Assembly: GCF_000787575.1 (NCBI RefSeq)
Contig: NW_012236518.1
Span: 434,001 to 498,000 of the forward strand
Length of the DNA: 64,000 nucleotides
Direction: 5' to 3'
Origin: Acytostelium subglobosum LB1
Taxonomy: Eukaryota; Evosea; Eumycetozoa; Acytosteliales; Acytosteliaceae
Of the stretch, positions 1 through 12,000 are shown piece by piece; the stretch's first letter is position 1; every line of letters begins with the position of its first letter. A model generated the notes under the pieces. It saw nothing but the letters and a program-made list of their open reading frames with translations, was not told the origin of the DNA and did no database searches. A program made the position numbers and the translations under genes.

Positions 1-731
1 ACGCACTGCTGCATAAACTTGCGAAGTGAGTTGACTCGGTGCAGGCAATGCAGACCAGACTTGCGATATAGTTCTCGGATGTACTCTCGCGACTCCTCAG
101 AGAAGACTTCCAGGTTTGAGTTACTGATCTGTGTGATGTACGATACGCTTGACCTTCCCGTATCCTTGATCTCCTGAATGATGAAGCCACATGGCAGTGC
201 CTCGGACAGCGTGCCCGTTGTACCATTAGCCACTATTGCCACCTCACGCTCAGCGTCCCTATGATATATCGATCGATAAGATATGATGAAACGTCTGTTT
301 GACAAGTCCATCGAGCAGGACTTGAACAAACAAAAGTTCCTAATAATGCCTCCAAGTGGTGATGCAAAGGCCATAAAGTCTATAAAGTTGAGTGGGTCCA
401 ACTGTTGGAGTGTCTTGGACTGATCAGAGAGCATTAGTGATCAGTGATTTGGTGATTGGAATGATTCCAAAGAATCTTGGGGACTTACCCTAACACAAAA
501 GTTATCCCATTTCTCCATTAGTTCTCCCCGATAGAGAACGTTCCAGATGATCTCGGCTGGACAATCAAGCTCACCAACACTTTTGAAGTTGAGTTGACCG
601 GCACGATCCTCGCGTGAATATACTGTGGTCTCGGGTGAAGGGTGGATCAGGTCCCAATCGGGGGCCCTGTCCATCTGGACAATCTGTTCCAGTGTCTCGG
701 ACGCTATATCCAGCCCATTGACATACTGCAT
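1..731 (-). CDS. START-like lipid-transfer domain protein (partial, C-terminus beyond window)
   Basis: Two exons are visible on the minus strand: 731-489 and 401-1, joined across an 87-bp intron (402-488) with GTAAGT donor and CAG acceptor. The join gives a continuous frame through WDNFCVR into LDPLNFIDFMAF. The protein starts MQYVNGLDIASE and has the layout of a START (StAR-related lipid transfer) domain: a motif of the type VYSRED...NFKSVGELDCPAEIIWNVL, then a WDN turn, then a strand-rich stretch (RRFIISYRSIYH, SVSYITQIS) and a C-terminal amphipathic helix (EESREYIRELYRKSG). START proteins bind a lipid or sterol in a hydrophobic cavity and move it between membranes. No transmembrane segment or other domain is seen in the visible part. 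The intron carries a perfect TTGGAA-N3-TTCCAA palindrome. The family call rests on motif resemblance only; a more general SRPBCC-fold protein is possible. Confidence 0.6.
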
Positions 732-944
732 TTCATGTGTGAGGATACACCTGTGGTGTGATGGTAATCAATTGTTGTTGTTAATACTATGATCATAAAG
801 TTGAGTGGAAGTTGAGATATTGAGGTATTGGTAATTGAAGTGAGATGGAAGTGTTTGTTTGATTAGTGAAGTGGAGTGGAAATCAAAGTCGAGAGGAATT
901 GAGTTGAGTTGAGATGAGATGGGATGGCGCGTATTCTAAATAGG

Positions 945-976
<32 letters not shown>

Positions 977-2070
977 CAGACGAGAGAGAGGGAGACACTT
1001 GAAGACACAAACATAAACAAACAAAGAGGAAGGCGCGCACTGGCAAGGGGCAACAAACAATCAATCAATCGTTCAACAACATTGACTGTTAGGATGGGTC
1101 AATTGACGAGAGGCGGACTTTTAAGCATGTCCACTGCACTTCTCAACGGGCAATGATGACGACTGGATTGATTGCCTGTGTCGACTGCTTGCCTCTCTAA
1201 TCTAACTCTCTCATATTGGGAGCATTGGCAGTGTGTAGTTGGGATGAATGGACAGTGTGTGCATTGAGTCGTGAGTCGAGGTGATGAGACCCGCTCACAC
1301 TCTAGAGTGGACCCTGATCGATCAGAAAACACTCAACAAGTCGTGTGTGTGTATGTTTGTTTGTTTGTTTGTTTGTTTGTTTGACTGTGATCGATCATGA
1401 TGCAAAGGGTGAGAGGGTCTTTGAAGATGCATAAGCTATAACTACCTCTTCTTATATTATAATACTAAATGAATGAATAAATAATATATAAAGTGTAATA
1501 TTTATTATGTGTATGTAAATATGTATGTATAAGTTACAAATGGGCTCGATATAAATATATATACATCGTTGAGTTGAGATTGGCTAGCTCATCTAATTAA
1601 TGTTGACACTTATGTTTGGATTGATTGATAGTATCTTGGGGCGTGTCAACACTTTGTATTTCGGCCGTGGGATAGAGAATCAGGTCCGAGGTCACGACCA
1701 TGCCTCGGGCTGGGGGTTAGACATGATACACAACACATTACAACAACAACCGCGCGTGTGTGTCATCCATTAACCAATCCATCGTGAGGAAGTAACGCAT
1801 TTGCGATGGTGCCGGGAATGGACACCAAAGTAAAGCAAGGCAGGCCAGGCTAGTCGACTGATCAGCCCCACAGGAACTGTTGACACGTTGTAGGTTGGTG
1901 GTGATGTTTCATTGCGGATGTTTGGGGGATGAACGCCTCTTGATCGTTCATCGGGTGGAAGATACACAATTAATAAAAAATCAAGCAATTTTGCTCGCCA
2001 TCGCACAACCATAAACGAGGTGATGATAATGTGACGGTAAATGAGGGATGGCGCCAGTTGTCGACCTTTT
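732..2070. other. Intergenic region upstream of the START-like gene
   Basis: No credible coding region; the open frames here are short and low in complexity. It holds tetranucleotide tracts, (TTGA)n at about 945-976 and (TTTG)n at about 1352-1382, and an AT-rich block at 1440-1610. It probably includes the promoter of the minus-strand gene. Confidence 0.6.
945..976. repeat. TTGA tetranucleotide microsatellite
   Basis: About eight consecutive GATT/TTGA units. The same tetranucleotide (AATC on the other strand) recurs in many introns and spacers of this window. Confidence 0.85.
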
Positions 2071-2129
2071 TTTTTTCTTTAAGAATCGCACATTGGTTCT
2101 GTGTCAGAGGTGTGTTTTGGTATGCAATG

Positions 2130-2294
2130 ACCGCTTAGGGAGCCTATCAATGCTGGAACACTTTAAAACATCTACATGTTTCTGAACTGTCGACTGTCAA
2201 AGGTCTTCAGGAACCTTCATTGTCCAGCGAAGTTAAACCTGGACCGTGTCATAGGGATGGGAGACTAGAACCCTCTCTCCCTCGGCGACCAATT
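2130..2294 (+). ncRNA. Candidate structured RNA gene with 5S-like motifs and T-run terminator
   Basis: This non-coding stretch differs in texture from the repeats around it. CGCTTAGGGAG (2132-2142) can pair with CTCCCTCGGCG (2277-2287) at 10 of 11 positions, closing a domain of about 155 nt. Inside are a perfect 6-bp stem GTCCAG/CTGGAC (2222-2227 with 2239-2244, 11-nt loop) and AAGGT/ACCTT (2200-2204 with 2213-2217). The GTCCAG loop contains GAAGTTAAAC, and GGATGGGAGACT follows at about 2254-2265; both resemble 5S rRNA internal-promoter motifs, but their spacing (16 nt) is shorter than in 5S rRNA. A TTTTT run at 2293-2297 follows the closing helix, as expected for Pol III. I cannot assign it to SRP, RNase P or U snRNAs. 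It could be a 5S-derived retroelement remnant. Confidence 0.35.
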
Positions 2295-2299
2295 TTTCT

Positions 2300-3262
2300 A
2301 TTTGTTTGCTTGTTATAATATATCTTTATTATAACATTCAATCAAAACCTATAAAATTAAAAGATAAACATTAGTATTTGTGTTATGTTATTGTCATTAT
2401 ATATCATTATTTGTTGTTGATATCACAATAATAATAATGACAATAACATCATGATGTACTCAATACAATGTGAGTTACATTCACATCGTAAGAGATCTAG
2501 ATTCCTGGAAGGTCTTGTCTTTGTCGACATGAATGTTGAACACGCATATCACCCTTCACACACTCACAAACACTCTAACACAATGATATAGATACATAGA
2601 TACACATAATTATTATAACATTCAACAACACACACATTCTATATCTCTTTGACACTCTCTCAAGCTCACCAACACAGATTCTACAATGTGTTTGAAAAAT
2701 GGGCGGAAGAGGATAGAATGTTCCATATGTGTGTAAAACTGCATTCAATTTCCGAAATAGGATAGATTGTTTGGACAATCGTTTGTCATTATTGGGTCAT
2801 GACCAGTTTCCCATGATGGGGGTCGTTAACTTAGCAAACAAACATTTGTTTTCATTTTAATTTGGAATTGTTTGAGGAACAATGTGGTGAGTATCTTTGG
2901 CGATGATGCTTTGTATTGTAGGAGTTCCGCCTGCGCTACCTCTCTCACCCACGTGCAGTTCCAAATTCAAAAAGAAGGATCACTTCATGTCTGACAAGAC
3001 CAGTCTTAATCTCGCACGATACAACTATACTTATACTTATACAATATATAAATAATGGTAAGTCAAGGCATCTCTTCGCGAACATCATAACACACACGCA
3101 CACACATACAAGTCAGTCACCACTATCTTGTCCGATGTGTGTAGCGTGTTGGTGTTAGTCACAACAAACACAAATAATACAACATCTCATCGTTCAAACA
3201 CAATACATACATATACTAACATACAATATAACTACTATAACTTTATAACAAACAAACAAACA
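2300..3262. other. Intergenic, promoter side of hpd
   Basis: AT-rich spacer with no gene seen. The 5' leader of the dioxygenase gene ends in CAAACAAACAAACA directly before the ATG at 3263. An in-frame upstream ATG-type start at 3128 is unlikely to be used: the added 45 residues are low-complexity Asn/Thr and lie outside the family's conserved start. Confidence 0.5.
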
Positions 3263-4464
<1,202 letters not shown>

Positions 4465-5408
4465 GCGTGAAGCCGCTTGGTATAGACCATCCTCATCCGA
4501 TCATCTTCCCCCCTTGTCCACATGCGATCCACACTCCAGAGAGCGCATTATATTATAAATCAATCAGGAATTGGCAATTCAAGTCTGGCTCAATAACAAT
4601 AAAGGTTAGAAAGGAATGGCCTTTCCAATGAATGTGGTCTAGTTTGTTTAGTTTATTAGTTTGGTTAAGTTAACTCGTCCTGTCCGTTAGCCTAACGATA
4701 GGTCATGTGGTGTGTGCGATGTACAAGGTCCTTCAATACCAACAAGCACTTATCTGATCAAACACACACATTTACGCTCAAATGATCTATCGACTGATCA
4801 AAAAGTGTTAGTGTGTGTGTGTTTGATCAGATAAACTTGTGTTATTATGTGTCTGTTGGAAGTTGTGTGTATGGTTGGATGTTATAATAGAGTTGGAGTG
4901 TTCTAATGGGTACTGTCAATATTTAAAGAGGTCAACATGGGGTGTCACACACGATACCATTCCTTTCCTTTATAATATCAACACTCACTCAAACACTCAA
5001 TCAATGCAAGTCAGCTGACTGCCTCCTCATACATCATCAGCTGATTATGGTGATGGTGATGAATAGTGATACGATGTGATGTTGACTGTTGTTGCTTAAT
5101 AAGGTTGAATGGGGATGGACGATGGTAATGGAAATGGGTTAGATGTGTCATAACATCAACAATCAATCAACCTGCCACCTGCACACACTATCCCATCAAC
5201 ACCAACTGTAGCCTGGTTGATGGATTGTGTTGACACTTAACAATATTGGGTCAATTCTATTATAACAACTTAGAGAGGAAGAAGAAGAAAACAACACTTT
5301 CAACATCACCAACCTCACATGGCCATACCATCAACTCATTCAATCAATCAATCAATCATATCAATCAATCCATTGAGTTAACTAAACTATATTTATATTT
5401 TTATTAAT
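4465..5408. other. 3' region of hpd and promoter of the next gene
   Basis: No gene seen. It contains the hpd polyadenylation signal, the long inverted repeat at 4750-4834, and AATC repeats near 5340-5375 followed by an AT-rich stretch just before the ATG at 5409. Confidence 0.5.
4750..4834. repeat. Perfect 21-bp inverted repeat with 43-nt loop
   Basis: The left arm 4750-4770 (TTATCTGATCAAACACACAC plus A) is the exact reverse complement of 4814-4834; the intervening 43 nt form the loop. It lies about 290 bp past the hpd stop, beyond the poly(A) signal. A transcript would fold into a long hairpin. It could be a small-RNA precursor, a miniature mobile element remnant or a 3'-end structure. Confidence 0.8.
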
Positions 5409-7110
5409 ATGGACTCAAGACAGATTATATTATCCATATTTATTGGATTGTTGATTATTTCCAATGTTGAACCATCTTATGGAAGTGGATTGTTGGCTGG
5501 AATAGTGACATCAACAGAGAATAGTTCATCATTACTTGGTTCACTGATAAATAATACAACAACTGGATTACTCACTGGTGGGCCTACACCAACATTGGAC
5601 AACTCTACAGGTTCAGCTAATGCAACACTCACTGGAATCTTGGGTGGACTTACAATCACATCTGGACCACCACTGGTTGCCACAATTGGTTCATCTCAGC
5701 CACATCCAGCTCCAAATGGAACAGTATCAAATGTTGATGGAACTCAGACTTTTGTAGACCAAGTATTATGTGTTGGAATACTATGTCCGAATGGCAAATG
5801 TGTCACTCAATCAAATCAATGTGCAAATGAAACAAATGGAATCATACAGAGATGTCCCTCAGAGACACCTTTTAGATGTGATGATGGACAATGTAGAATC
5901 AACATTACAATTTGTGATAAACCCAAGCAAGTCTGTCAAGTATATTGTCCCAATGGACAATGTGCCCCATGTCCCGACTTTGATGGATGTCCATCTGATT
6001 CACCATACCAAGTAAGTTATCAAACTTATTTATACAACTTCTGATTTAAGTCATTGGAACTTTTGTCTAATTATCAACTCCTCCAGTGTCCAAATGGTAA
6101 TTGTGTAAAGGATGAACAAGTTTGTGAAAGATGTAATGATGGATCATTCATGTGCTTCGATGGAACATGTACATCACCTTGCCCAAATGTAAGTTTACTT
6201 TAATTAATCCTAGTATTAGGATAGATTGATTAACCAATACCATAATTAGCCACCATTCTATTACAAACCAATATCAATTCAAACATCTATTCAGAGTCAT
6301 GATCTTCAGACTATGATACCAGTAAACACTTATAGTCAACCATTGAACTATTCTTCACCATTGACAAAGCTGATGGATATATTCATTGAGCCCGAGACAT
6401 TCCCTGTCAACACAACATTTATGGTTCATGCAGTGGCTGATTCATACGTAGGATCAATCAATACTCAAAGTTATATGACCTATTTGGAGTATCCAAAGTA
6501 TCTCCTATCACCGGTGATCAACATCACTGCCACCTTCCAGAGCACGCCCCAAACTCAATTCGAAAAACCTGTCAGACTCCTATTCAACCTTCTCTCTCTA
6601 AACATGCTCCAGGTAAGTCAATCAATCAATCAGCTAACACATATTCAAACATGATACTAACTAAACATCAACATTATATAGGTTGACGTGAATAATGTTT
6701 GTTTGGGATATATTGATGTGATGGACAATCAATGGAAGTGCATTGATGGTGCTGTAAACTCAATAGTTAATGGCCAGGTCACTACTTTTACCAACCATTT
6801 TACATCATTCGCATTGCTGACCAAGTACAGTGATGACAGTAGTAGTAGCCAAGTAGGCACCCCAAGGATATTCAGTACAAGTAACCTTCCACTCATGTAT
6901 GGTCTGATATTTGGATTCGTTGGACTGGTGCTCATGGTAGTTGTCATTGGTACACTGTTACACTTCCGAAGTAAATACGGTTCTGTCAAGAGATGGTTAG
7001 TGGCCAGTCGACTATCACAAGGTAACCTACGCTCAAGCAAAGGATCATCGTCCGAGTCCTCAAGTCCGCTGTCGGCATCCCAAAACCCTCTAATATTAGC
7101 AGGAGTCTAA
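5409..7110 (+). CDS. Secreted/single-pass membrane protein with Cys-rich repeats and GPS-like motif
   Basis: Four exons (5409-6011, 6087-6188, 6250-6612, 6682-7110) give about 498 aa with all joins in frame. There is a signal peptide (MDSRQIILSIFIGLLIISNV), a Thr/Ser/Gly-rich region to about residue 115, then repeated Cys modules of the form CPNGxCV and CxDGxC (about residues 120-235), including LCPNGKCV, RCDDGQC, YCPNGQC and CPNGNCV. A beta-rich region follows, ending in VTTFTNHFTSFALL, which resembles the end of a GPS/GAIN motif but lacks its usual cysteine pattern. One transmembrane helix (LMYGLIFGFVGLVLMVVVIG) and a short Ser-rich cytoplasmic tail complete it. It is probably a cell-surface adhesion or recognition protein; ligand unknown. 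AATAAA occurs at 7265-7270. Confidence 0.75.
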
Positions 7111-7560
7111 GGTAGTCATCCACACGAGTCCTTGGCTAATGTACATAGTAATATAAAGACCCAAACCTTATTTATTAATAATCAATGAGACTGGAGAGTG
7201 TAATTGGAAATCACTAATACGACTGCACACGATGGTGTAGTTTGTACTTGAGTTTATTGCGCGTAATAAAGGGTAGTTTAGGAATGTTCTATAATTATAC
7301 AACGTTTGTTGACAGACCATCCGATATGGATGGATTGTCTATATTACATCGATGGTGTATATATAAGTATATATAAGAGTATATCTGTTTGGTTATCGTT
7401 CGAAGGATGGTAGGTTGTGCGTTTGATGTGAGTGAGTGAGGTGAGTGATTGGTTGGGTTGGTTGGTTGGGTTGGACAGGCAGGCAAGACATCTTCAGCCA
7501 GGGGGCAGGGCAAGACTTTGGAACTAATTGACTGTATAATCTAAATGTTGTTGTTGTTGT
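7111..7560. other. Convergent spacer
   Basis: 3' flanks of two converging genes. AATAAA is present on the plus strand at 7265-7270 and, reading the other strand, at about 7253-7258. GGTTGGGTTGG repeats lie at 7440-7475. No gene seen. Confidence 0.5.
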
Positions 7561-9000
7561 TTAAAATGTACAGTTCAATATCAGGTTTTGTTGTTCAATC
7601 TTGGAGATTGGTCCTGGCATTATTGGTGCGGTAGCCAGAGACAGTGGCTTGGGATGCTTGATGTGGCCAGTGGTGGCCCCCAGTGTGAAGAAGTTGGGCG
7701 ATGGCGTCGAGAACTTGGGAGAGGGTGGTGCGGCAAATGGATTTGGCAGCGTGGTGAACTTCTCTGGGACGTCGACAGTGGCGGCGGCGGCAGCGGCAGA
7801 GGCGGCAGCGGCAGATGGAACCTGTTGCTGAGCCTGCTGTGGCTGCTTGACCGGGGATGATTGTGCGTATGGTGAGGATGAGGTCGAGTTGCTCTTCCAT
7901 GAAAAGGGCAGGGCAGGGATTGGTGGGTTGGTCGTCAGCATGGTCATGGACAGCTGTTCGCTGTACATAATGGGACTGGACACGGGTGACGTGTGTTGTG
8001 AATCAAAGTCCAGCACCGTGATGCTTGGATTGGCGAGCTGGGCAGTGGCCACCATCGTAGGTGTCTGTCCGACCATGCTGTGGTTGTGGTTAACACCGTT
8101 GGCCGATGTGTTTAGATTGAGGTTGTTGTTGAAGTTGGACAGCGAGAAGAAGGCGCTGTTGGTTGATGTCATCATTGGACTGTTGCCAACGATTGATGGG
8201 CTGGTGGTGAACTTGTTTGGCGTGCGACACTTTGGCGATGGCGTCTCGGACGATGACGAGAATATCATTGGCGAGTACTTGAGGTTGAGCAGGTCCTCCT
8301 CCAGACTGGAGTTGTTGTACATCTCCATGTCGGTGACCTTTCTCTTGCGGCACTCACTCTCGTCCAGCGAGTCCTTACGCTTGGGGAAGTTCCTGTACAG
8401 GGGGTCCTCGCGAGGGCTCTTGGCTGGCATGGCGCGTGGCGACAGGGCGGCCTCGGACGACATGATGGTGGTCTCCTCCTCATCGATGATTGCCTCACGC
8501 TCTGGTGGGAAGGTCCATGGGTTGAGTGGCTGGATCAAACGCCAGTGACCGTTACAGCCCATGGCATCCCAGCCGGATTCAAAGTGGCGGCAATGGCTCA
8601 GCGAATCCTGTACCTGCTTTCTCCAGCGGTCCGACTTGGCGGTGTTGACAGAGAGAAGGTCCCAGTGGCTATCGACGTAGGTGTAGATGTCCTTCTTGAG
8701 GTTGAAGTACTTCTTCTCGGGGTGGAGCACGCTGAGGCAGTAAAGGGCCACGCGCAGCTTTAGTGTCCAGGTTGCACGACGCTTCTGCAGACAGCAGGGT
8801 GTGCCATTGACGCACAGCTGGCAGCCATCGTATTCAAAATGTGATTGGTTTGGCTTGCTATGTCCGCTTGCCGTTGGTGAGCTGGAAGTTGGTGTTGTTG
8901 GTGTGGATGTATTGTTGTGGTTGTGGTTGTTGTTGTTATTGTTGTTGGCCAAGCTGGTCAAGTTAACAGTTGGGATTACAATGGAGATCTTATCCTTCAT
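7561..9000 (-). CDS. Nuclear protein with Cys cluster and Polycomb-like (PHF1/MTF2-type) winged helix
   Basis: A single uninterrupted exon of 479 aa. After an Asn/Ser/Thr-rich leader comes a Cys cluster (Cys60, 63, 69, 70 in CQLCVNGTPCC) and, at about 75-155, a block with the pattern TW....R.ALYCLSV....KKYFNLKKDIYTYVDSHWDLL...FESG. This closely parallels the extended-homology winged helix of Polycomb-like proteins (PHF1/MTF2/Pcl), which binds unmethylated CpG DNA and serves PRC2. The remaining 300 residues are low-complexity (Ser, Asn, Pro, Gln and Ala runs) with proline-directed Ser/Thr sites, as in dictyostelid regulators. No PHD finger or Tudor domain is visible, so it is not a full Polycomb-like protein. 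A role in transcription is inferred. The start is the only Met before the conserved block that keeps the poly-Asn leader. Confidence 0.7.
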   Translation of the reverse strand: MKDKISIVIPTVNLTSLANNNNNNNHNHNNTSTPTTPTSSSPTASGHSKPNQSHFEYDGCQLCVNGTPCCLQKRRATWTLKLRVALYCLSVLHPEKKYFNLKKDIYTYVDSHWDLLSVNTAKSDRWRKQVQDSLSHCRHFESGWDAMGCNGHWRLIQPLNPWTFPPEREAIIDEEETTIMSSEAALSPRAMPAKSPREDPLYRNFPKRKDSLDESECRKRKVTDMEMYNNSSLEEDLLNLKYSPMIFSSSSETPSPKCRTPNKFTTSPSIVGNSPMMTSTNSAFFSLSNFNNNLNLNTSANGVNHNHSMVGQTPTMVATAQLANPSITVLDFDSQHTSPVSSPIMYSEQLSMTMLTTNPPIPALPFSWKSNSTSSSPYAQSSPVKQPQQAQQQVPSAAAASAAAAAATVDVPEKFTTLPNPFAAPPSPKFSTPSPNFFTLGATTGHIKHPKPLSLATAPIMPGPISKIEQQNLILNCTF

Positions 9001-12000
9001 TCTTTGATTGTTTGATTGTTGTTGTTGTTGTTAATGTATGATAATGTTGTTATCGAGGTTATTGATATCTTTGTACAATTATTAATATATTATTACTAGT
9101 ATTATGTCTTTCATTATTGATTGATATGTTAGTTGGATGTCTTTGTTGTTGTTGTTGTCTATAGTCGCCAATACATACCTTTACAAAACTAAGTTATTAT
9201 GATACGATATGATGGATAGACTTTGATGGATGGATGGAGGTGTATTATCCCTCTCTACTAACCTCTACCTCTATTTAGGATTGATACCAAATGGTTAGAT
9301 ATACTTTGTTCAAGTATTTAGTGATATAGTTAAAGTGTTAGATAGACTATAATTGAGTGAATTGGAGATCCAGAGAGAGTATTAAGTATTAGTTGAGTGA
9401 TCGGGTGACACAGTATGAGAGTATGAGAGAGATTGAGTGGAATGAGTTGGTGTAAGAGAGCCGCAGCAAACACAACAACAATGAGGGCGAGGCACTTCAC
9501 TTAAAGGCCAGTAGTAGGTAGGTAGATAGGTAGGTGCGTACTACTGGTGGTCAAGTACTTGAAAGGTTGTCGTCAACAACAAACGATCAACAGACACTGG
9601 ATCGCTAAAGGAACTCAGTTGTCTTTTGGACAAGGTGCACCTTATGAGTGGTCCATGTGAGGTCGTTGCCGTGTTCAAATGACCAAAGTGGGTGGAGTAG
9701 AGTATTGGCCGTGAGTAGACGATGTGCGTGAATGAAGGTGGAAGGGGAAAGGTTTGTTCTTCGAGAAATTGGTTGAGTGTGTGGGAAGGTGGGTGTGTGG
9801 GTGCGTGAGGGTGGATCGACGGACTTGCGGTTGGCGGTTGGTTGGTTCGTCGATGGATGGAAGGATGGATGGTGTATATTATAATTGTAATGGGAGATGC
9901 ACGAATGAACGAACGAGCAAGTACGCAGACACAATAATTAACTATTAATTAAAAATATAAAAGGAAGTAGGGAGATGGATAGGGATGGATAGATGGATGC
10001 CCATCAAGGCGAAGAAAGGTCCAATTGGTGAATGACCTCCGAGAATGAACACACTTGTTGTGGTGGTTGTGGGCAGTCGTTGTAGACACTTCCATCTTTG
10101 GACAATAAGATTGCCAGACTCGGTGGTCCGTCCACTTTTGGTTTTGATTGAGTGAGTGAGTGGACCCAGGCAAGGCTGGGCCAGGCCAACAAACACAACC
10201 ACAACCAAAGGCCTCTATGTCGAGAATGAATGACAAGTATGCTGATCTCATTGAGGCAACCGCGGACGTCCAATAATAAAACACAAACTCGTATAACACA
10301 ATTGAACTTGATTGGATAGTGCATGGTTGGGTTGAGAAGACGTGTCAAGTCCCAATCTGGACTTTGTTACGGATGAACGATATATAGATTGGATTGGATT
10401 GATTGGATGGATGGTTTGAAGAGCGTTGTTGAGGTGGTTGGATGTATGATTGGTTTGATGAGTGAGCGAGAGAGTGATTGAGTGTCAAGGTAGTTGGATA
10501 CCAAAGATGACATCAACATCAGGACAATAACTGACTAATGGAGTGGATTGTCATATATACACATGCGTGACATGTAGACACTCCTGGAGAAGGAGTTGGA
10601 GTTGGACTTGGGAGTTGGAGTTGGAGAAATATTTACATATATGTCTATTTGTGGTAGATTTGTTGTTTGATTGATTTGTTTGTGTGTGTCCGGCGACAGT
10701 GCAGACTTGAAGTGATGCGAATGGCGAGGATTGATTGAAAGGTTGATCCACAACCGTTTGTTCGAGGTGATGCAATGAATGTCGGAGCGAGCCACAATGC
10801 GCAACACGATTCCTCCTTCCCAGACAGCTGGCCACCCCACCGCGCACATCGGGTGGTCTAACTATGCCCTCACCCATTCAATCACTAATCGAACACATGT
10901 GATTGTTATGATTTAGAACAAGAACAGTAAGTCAGACTGACCTAAACACAACAACAACAACACATGAGTGATTGAGTGAAGGAATAAATGAATGGGTATG
11001 GTGTGCTAGAGGGGAGAGGTGGGAGCACAAATACAAGATATTTGCGAGATATATGGGGAGCTCATGACTCGAGAGGAGAGAGCGTGATGCGATGTGGTGG
11101 TTGCGGTGCCCCTGGTCGAGGCCTTTAAATTGAATAGGGACGGACTTGGCATGAATGAATAAATGAATGTACACTCATGAGTGAATGGTTGAATGTGGTT
11201 TGGCGTGAGTCTATAACTCATTTATCAGGGGCAAAACTGATTGTGGGCCGGGGATGATGAGGTGTAAGGGCACGCCCCTGCCTTGACTGTGGCTTTGGGG
11301 TTGTCCCAAGGCGGGTTGGTGTGAGGCTAAGCGTGATCACGGTCAAAGGGGGTCACATCAAACATCAAGTTTCTTTGTTTGTTTGAGTCGTGTTTGAACG
11401 AATAATGTATGAGTGTTGGCGATATTTGGATTGGTTGAGCATAATGGATGGTGATGGCCACCAGATCAGGTCTGGATAAAGAAAAAGGCAGCAAATATAA
11501 AAGCAAACGTGATTGTTGAAGATGGATTGATGGATGGATGGTTGGATATCATATGAGATGATTTGATCGGATAGATTGTATGATTATAAAATATTTTAAA
11601 ATGTAACGTAATGTAATGTATGAATGATTGATTGGTGGATGAGACTGGTCAGGGAGGCGGGGAGGCAGTCCCATTGACCGGCCATCCCATCCATCTCCCC
11701 CAATATTGTGGAGAACGGAGCAATCACAACAACAACAAACAAGAAGTGGAAAGAGGATTGAGTATTAAGTGGTTCGCGAACTATTACCCACCTTTAAAAG
11801 GCTTATTGCAAGGGGGGACTGGCACTAGGGTAAGTGGCAGAGACGCGATGCAAATATAAGGTTGGCTTGGCTAGCTTTGGTCTGGAGATCTCTAACTCTT
11901 TGTTTGAAATTCCTGTGTGTGTTTGTATTGCCCTCTAACGCGCGTCGTTGCGGCAATCAATGTCCACGAGTGTTATGGATGCTAAATTGAGATGGCAAGT

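Noticed and set aside
883-2012. Several minus-strand open frames of 60-80 codons
   Set aside because: Low-complexity, repeat-derived and without splice or family support; they are in the promoter area of the START-like gene.
2006-2013. AACCATAA as a DUSE for the structured RNA
   Set aside because: It lacks one C of the consensus and the distance would put the start inside the T-run at 2069.
7847-8548. 233-codon plus-strand frame over the winged-helix gene
   Set aside because: Opposite-strand shadow; the minus-strand protein has recognisable domains and low-complexity tracts typical of the group.
9605-11221. Overlapping frames of 70-116 codons in the 5.7-kb spacer
   Set aside because: Made from GGAT/GTGA repeat text, with His/Thr/Ser/Pro-rich composition and no family resemblance.
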